A DNA stretch of 64,000 nt from NCBI GenBank assembly GCA_028554755.1, contig JAPTOF010000010.1:12716001-12780000 (forward strand). The letters are read 5' to 3'. Position 1 is the first letter of the stretch; each line of letters starts with the position of its first letter. The stretch is from Cordia subcordata (taxonomy: Eukaryota; Streptophyta; Magnoliopsida; Boraginales; Cordiaceae). A model generated the notes under the pieces. That model searched no databases. It was not told the DNA's origin and saw only the letters and a program-made list of their open reading frames with translations. The translations under genes and the position numbers were made by a program. Shown here piece after piece: positions 61,091 to 64,000 of the stretch.

Positions 61091-61420
61091 TCAGCTTGCT
61101 GTTTCCGTTGTTTCTTTCTCAAGTTCCAATATTGCGTCGAATCCAAATGCATTTCCAGGAGAAAATGATCCCTTAAGTTCTTCAGCAGTCTGAATGGTGT
61201 TAACTTTGTTGTCCTTCACCCTAAGATTTTCCTGAGAGTGTTGAACGATCATTCAAAGGTTAGTTAATGTACAGTCTGCAGACAACAAAGTTAGGAGACA
61301 ATATATGAATTAACTTGCCTTCTTGACATAATCTGCCGAGGTTGAGCTGACAATTTCCTGAATAACAAAGTTGGTGACTCGCTCCTCTCCAAGCATTTGT
61401 AGCAGGAAATCCTTCGGAAC
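61091..61420 (-). CDS. Trigger-factor-like protein, last two exons (partial)
   Basis: Reading right to left, exon 61420-61319 encodes VPKDFLLQMLGEERVTNFVI followed by QEIVSSTSADYVKK. Exon 61231-61091 encodes ENLRVKDNKVNTIQTAEELK, GSFSPGNAFGFDAILELEK and a short tail to a TGA stop. Joined in frame, these resemble the C-terminal half of the trigger-factor N-terminal (ribosome-binding) fold found in small plant proteins such as the At2g30695 type, which are predicted chloroplast chaperones. The acceptor before the first exon is TGTAG|GTT. The intron between them has AAG|GCAAGT as donor and CTCAG as acceptor, so it is GC-AG. The expected upstream block (GFR-x-K-G) was not found within the window, so the 5' exons are probably to the right of 64000. 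Family assignment is from memory of conserved patterns. Confidence 0.65.
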
Positions 61421-62384
61421 CTACATTAGCTCTTGAATCAGATGTCTAAAAGGTGGTAGAGCAAAGAGGCATAACTCGAATAACTTGTGTTCTTTTTGCA
61501 TTAAAAATACATAATCCACTTTGCCAAAGTTGGAGGACCCTTGATTGTTTTCACTTCAGGCAACAGAGTATGAAGAAGCATTCTATATTATGGAACACCT
61601 CTTGCTACAACATTGTATGATCATAAGTTGAAAAGCAGGAAAGGTACATTCACAATCTCAAATCCAAGCCAGATAAGCTAAACATGTATTCTAGCCATGA
61701 ACAACTTATATAGGTGGAAGTAGTTCTATCTTGATATATATCATCATTAATCAGATTATTAATGATGTTCGCTCTGATTACCAATTACTTCAATCTAATG
61801 GTTATTTTATATATTGAATGATCAGTCAAATAACTAACTACAATAAAAACTTCAAAAGTGCATATCCTTTTCCAGAAAACGAGGAGCTAAAGCTTAAGAA
61901 ACTGTAAGGGCTCTACAAGAACGGAGCAGATCAGCATGGCTTGGATTTTGGAAAGTAAAGTGGGTTTACCAGACAAACAGACTATAGGCAAAATTCAGTC
62001 AGTCAACTAGAAATGCAGAACAAGAACACATGAAAACCTGTACCCTGACTTTACCCTTTAGGGTAATGCCGTTTGGGACTAATAATGTGTCACTTTTAGC
62101 TCTTCTGGTCCAGGGGATCTCTCTTCACAGACTATTCATCCATGTAAATAGGTGGCCAAATGAAAAGAAAAGATTTCCCATTAATACAACCTCTTCCCTC
62201 CACCAGACCAGTTAACATCACTTGGAAAAAAGCAATTAGCCACCCATCAGTCAGAGAAAAGAAAAGGGAAAAGACCCAAAAAAAAAAAAAAAGTAGCAAC
62301 CGGTAAGCCCTTTAATCCTGATATACACATAAAAGAGGAATCAAATTAAGAGTTCATTACAATATACTTAATTAACAGAAAGAT
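61421..62384. other. Probable intron of the trigger-factor-like gene
   Basis: No further exon was recognised. A short plus-strand stretch near 62052-62085 reads FRVMPFGTNN, reminiscent of Ty3 reverse transcriptase, but nothing around it supports this. Confidence 0.4.
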
Positions 62385-63491
62385 CAAGTGGTGGAGCTTT
62401 TAAGAGAAAATGGGGGGCCACAACCCCTAAAATATAGTATAAGTTGAGGTGGAGAAAAAAATAATTTAAAACATTGGCCCTCAAAATTTTAAAAAGTTTT
62501 AAACATAGTCTAGGTTGGTATGGCTAAAGAAAAATTAATATTGGCCCCTCAAAGATTATGAATAGATATTGTTTTTAAAACTATTTGAATTACATAAAAA
62601 AATAAAGAAATAAAATTAATCTATTTAGTCATTTAAGAAAAACATCAAATATAATATGAGGTTTATGTATACCTTTTCACATCATATCAAATTCCAACTT
62701 CTGCAAAACCTTTTTTTTCTTTTTTTTTTTTCCATGATAAACCTCTCTAAATTTCTCCATTCTCGTATCTTCCTTCTCTTCTCTTTCCACTCTTCAGACC
62801 TCAAAAAAATTTCCATAACTTTGAATCTTCTAACTGCATTAAAAGGAACTGAGAGTCATTAATTCAAATATCTTTAGATATAACTCTCCAATAATTTCAT
62901 ATTATATTTCTCTAAATACATTGAAATATTTTTATATGTTTAGCTTTTTATGTTTGGTACATTTTAAATTACTTTTGGTGAATTAAAAACGCTTATTAAC
63001 TAAACTATTAACTGCATTTTGATACATCAATTATACGGGCCTGAAACTTAAATTTACGGTACAATGTGGACCTATGGTGCTTAACAAAGTTAATTAAGTT
63101 AACAAATTCATAATTAGATAAAATATAATGACTTTTGTAAACTTTCAAAATTATATTTTGTATCTTCTAGTATTTTCCACAGCTAGCACAAAACGAGCCT
63201 TTTCAGATATGAAATTAGTTAAAAAACTAAATTTTGCACTAGAATGGAAGATAAATTTCCTATAGATGATTTTGTGATTCATATTAAAAGGGTTATTTAT
63301 TTATTGATGACTTTTCAAAATTTAAAAGAATATAGAGCAGTGTTTTACATAAGTACTTTATTATTTAAAATTTTGTCCATGCATTTTTACTGTATACACT
63401 TATTTGGTATTACTTATATGCAAAATTTAATATTTTGAAAATTGTATTTGGTATTTGAACCCCTAAAATTTTAGTTCATGCTCTGCCACTG
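62385..63491 (+). mobile_element. Degenerate hAT transposon remnant
   Basis: The ends are CAAGTGGTGGAGC on the left and, inverted, CAGTGGCAGAGC on the right. The flanking 8-bp repeats are AGAAAGAT (62377-62384) and AGAAACAT (63492-63499), 7 of 8 identical. The right part encodes the C-terminus of a hAT transposase. Most of the coding region is deleted, so it is an internally deleted, immobile copy. It probably lies in an intron of the trigger-factor-like gene. Confidence 0.75.
63175..63340 (+). pseudogene. hAT transposase C-terminal dimerisation fragment
   Basis: Frame 1 reads ASTKRAFSDMKLVKKLNF. After a one-base shift the sequence continues as RMEDKFPIDDFVIHIKR. This is the 'ASxERxFSxxKLIKxxLRxxMxxxxLxxLxxixIE' block of the hAT C-terminal dimer domain (Dimer_Tnp_hAT, the subgroup with an upstream TTF-type zinc finger). 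The catalytic core is absent. Confidence 0.75.
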
Positions 63492-63499
63492 AGAAACAT

Positions 63500-64000
63500 C
63501 CAATGTATTCAACTTTATCAGAAGTGCAACTACTATTTAACCCCAGGACTGTAGGGGTATTGAGAACAATTAAAGATGAGATTCAACTAGATTTGAAGTT
63601 CAACTAAAGACAAGCTACTACTTATTCATATTTCTCGAAAACCTTATATTCAATTTTTATGTATCTTTTAGCTAATCATTAATTTATAAAATATCTGAGG
63701 CCTAAAAAACACAATGGAAATACTTGAAATGTAATTCTTTTATAACTTCTCCGAGATCATTAATTTAGCACATTTACCCCACTTCAAAACTTGACAATTT
63801 CATTATTTAAAAGGGGTTTTTAATTTATTGAGCATTACTTTGAAGAGGTTCTACCATATTATGAATTATTATTAACACGGAAAAAACTAACCAATATTAC
63901 ATGAGCAACACTAAGACAAAAGCATATAAATTATTTGGCAAAAGCATTGAAAGATAAAGGCAACATGGACACCGCAAGACAGACATGTAACAGCAGACAT
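63500..64000. other. AT-rich right edge
   Basis: No exon, RNA gene or repeat recognised. Confidence 0.45.

Noticed and set aside
62030..62215. FRVMPFGTNN resembling the Ty3 reverse transcriptase PFGLTNA block
   Set aside because: The similarity is about eight residues without flanking reverse transcriptase motifs in any frame.

Overview
The window is nuclear DNA from a flowering plant, most likely a eudicot. It is AT-rich, has spliced genes with typical plant proteins, and most of it is transposable-element debris. The species cannot be named from the sequence. No bacterial-style operon, CRISPR array, rRNA or tRNA gene was seen.

Three host genes can be supported. (1) A single-exon ZED1-related pseudokinase lies at 14036-15145 (minus). 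(2) A chloroplast RAP-domain/octotricopeptide-repeat protein spans 26366-31290 (minus); I resolve it into three exons, the last reached across a 2.8-kb intron. (3) The last two exons of a trigger-factor-like protein lie at 61091-61420 (minus), joined by an apparent GC-AG intron; its 5' exons are probably beyond the right edge. A fragment of a GBF-interacting-protein-like (DUF1296) gene sits at about 13.2-13.5 kb.

Layout. At 1-10.7 kb a decayed LINE is split by a 7.8-kb LTR element without coding capacity, which itself holds a gag-only Athila-like element; the LINE resumes at 10060. At 10.7-13.1 kb are two non-autonomous hAT-like elements. The pseudokinase is followed by MITEs, a near-perfect hairpin and a foldback element (15.2-16.7 kb). 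At 18.4-23.9 kb a Ty1/copia element has its centre replaced by the 3' part of an Athila-type Ty3 element. The RAP gene follows, then a MITE and a minisatellite (31.8-33.1 kb). At 34.1-39.6 kb is a Ty3/gypsy element that lost its integrase and part of one LTR, with a related LTR in opposite orientation at about 41.6-42.8 kb. At 46.0-51.7 kb is a full-length but mutated Ty1/copia element with an exact 5-bp target duplication, inserted in an older transposon-like ORF. The rest is AT-rich DNA with tandem repeats, until a GC-rich, minisatellite-bearing hAT-like element (59.3-60.6 kb, exact 8-bp target duplication), the trigger-factor-like gene and a hAT remnant with a transposase C-terminus (62.4-63.5 kb).

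The genes do not form a pathway. The informative features are the nested insertion history and the compositional island at 59.6-60.4 kb. I found no convincing undescribed molecular system; the GC-rich hAT cargo and the long direct duplications around insertions in the LINE are the best leads. All boundaries and mismatch counts were read by eye.
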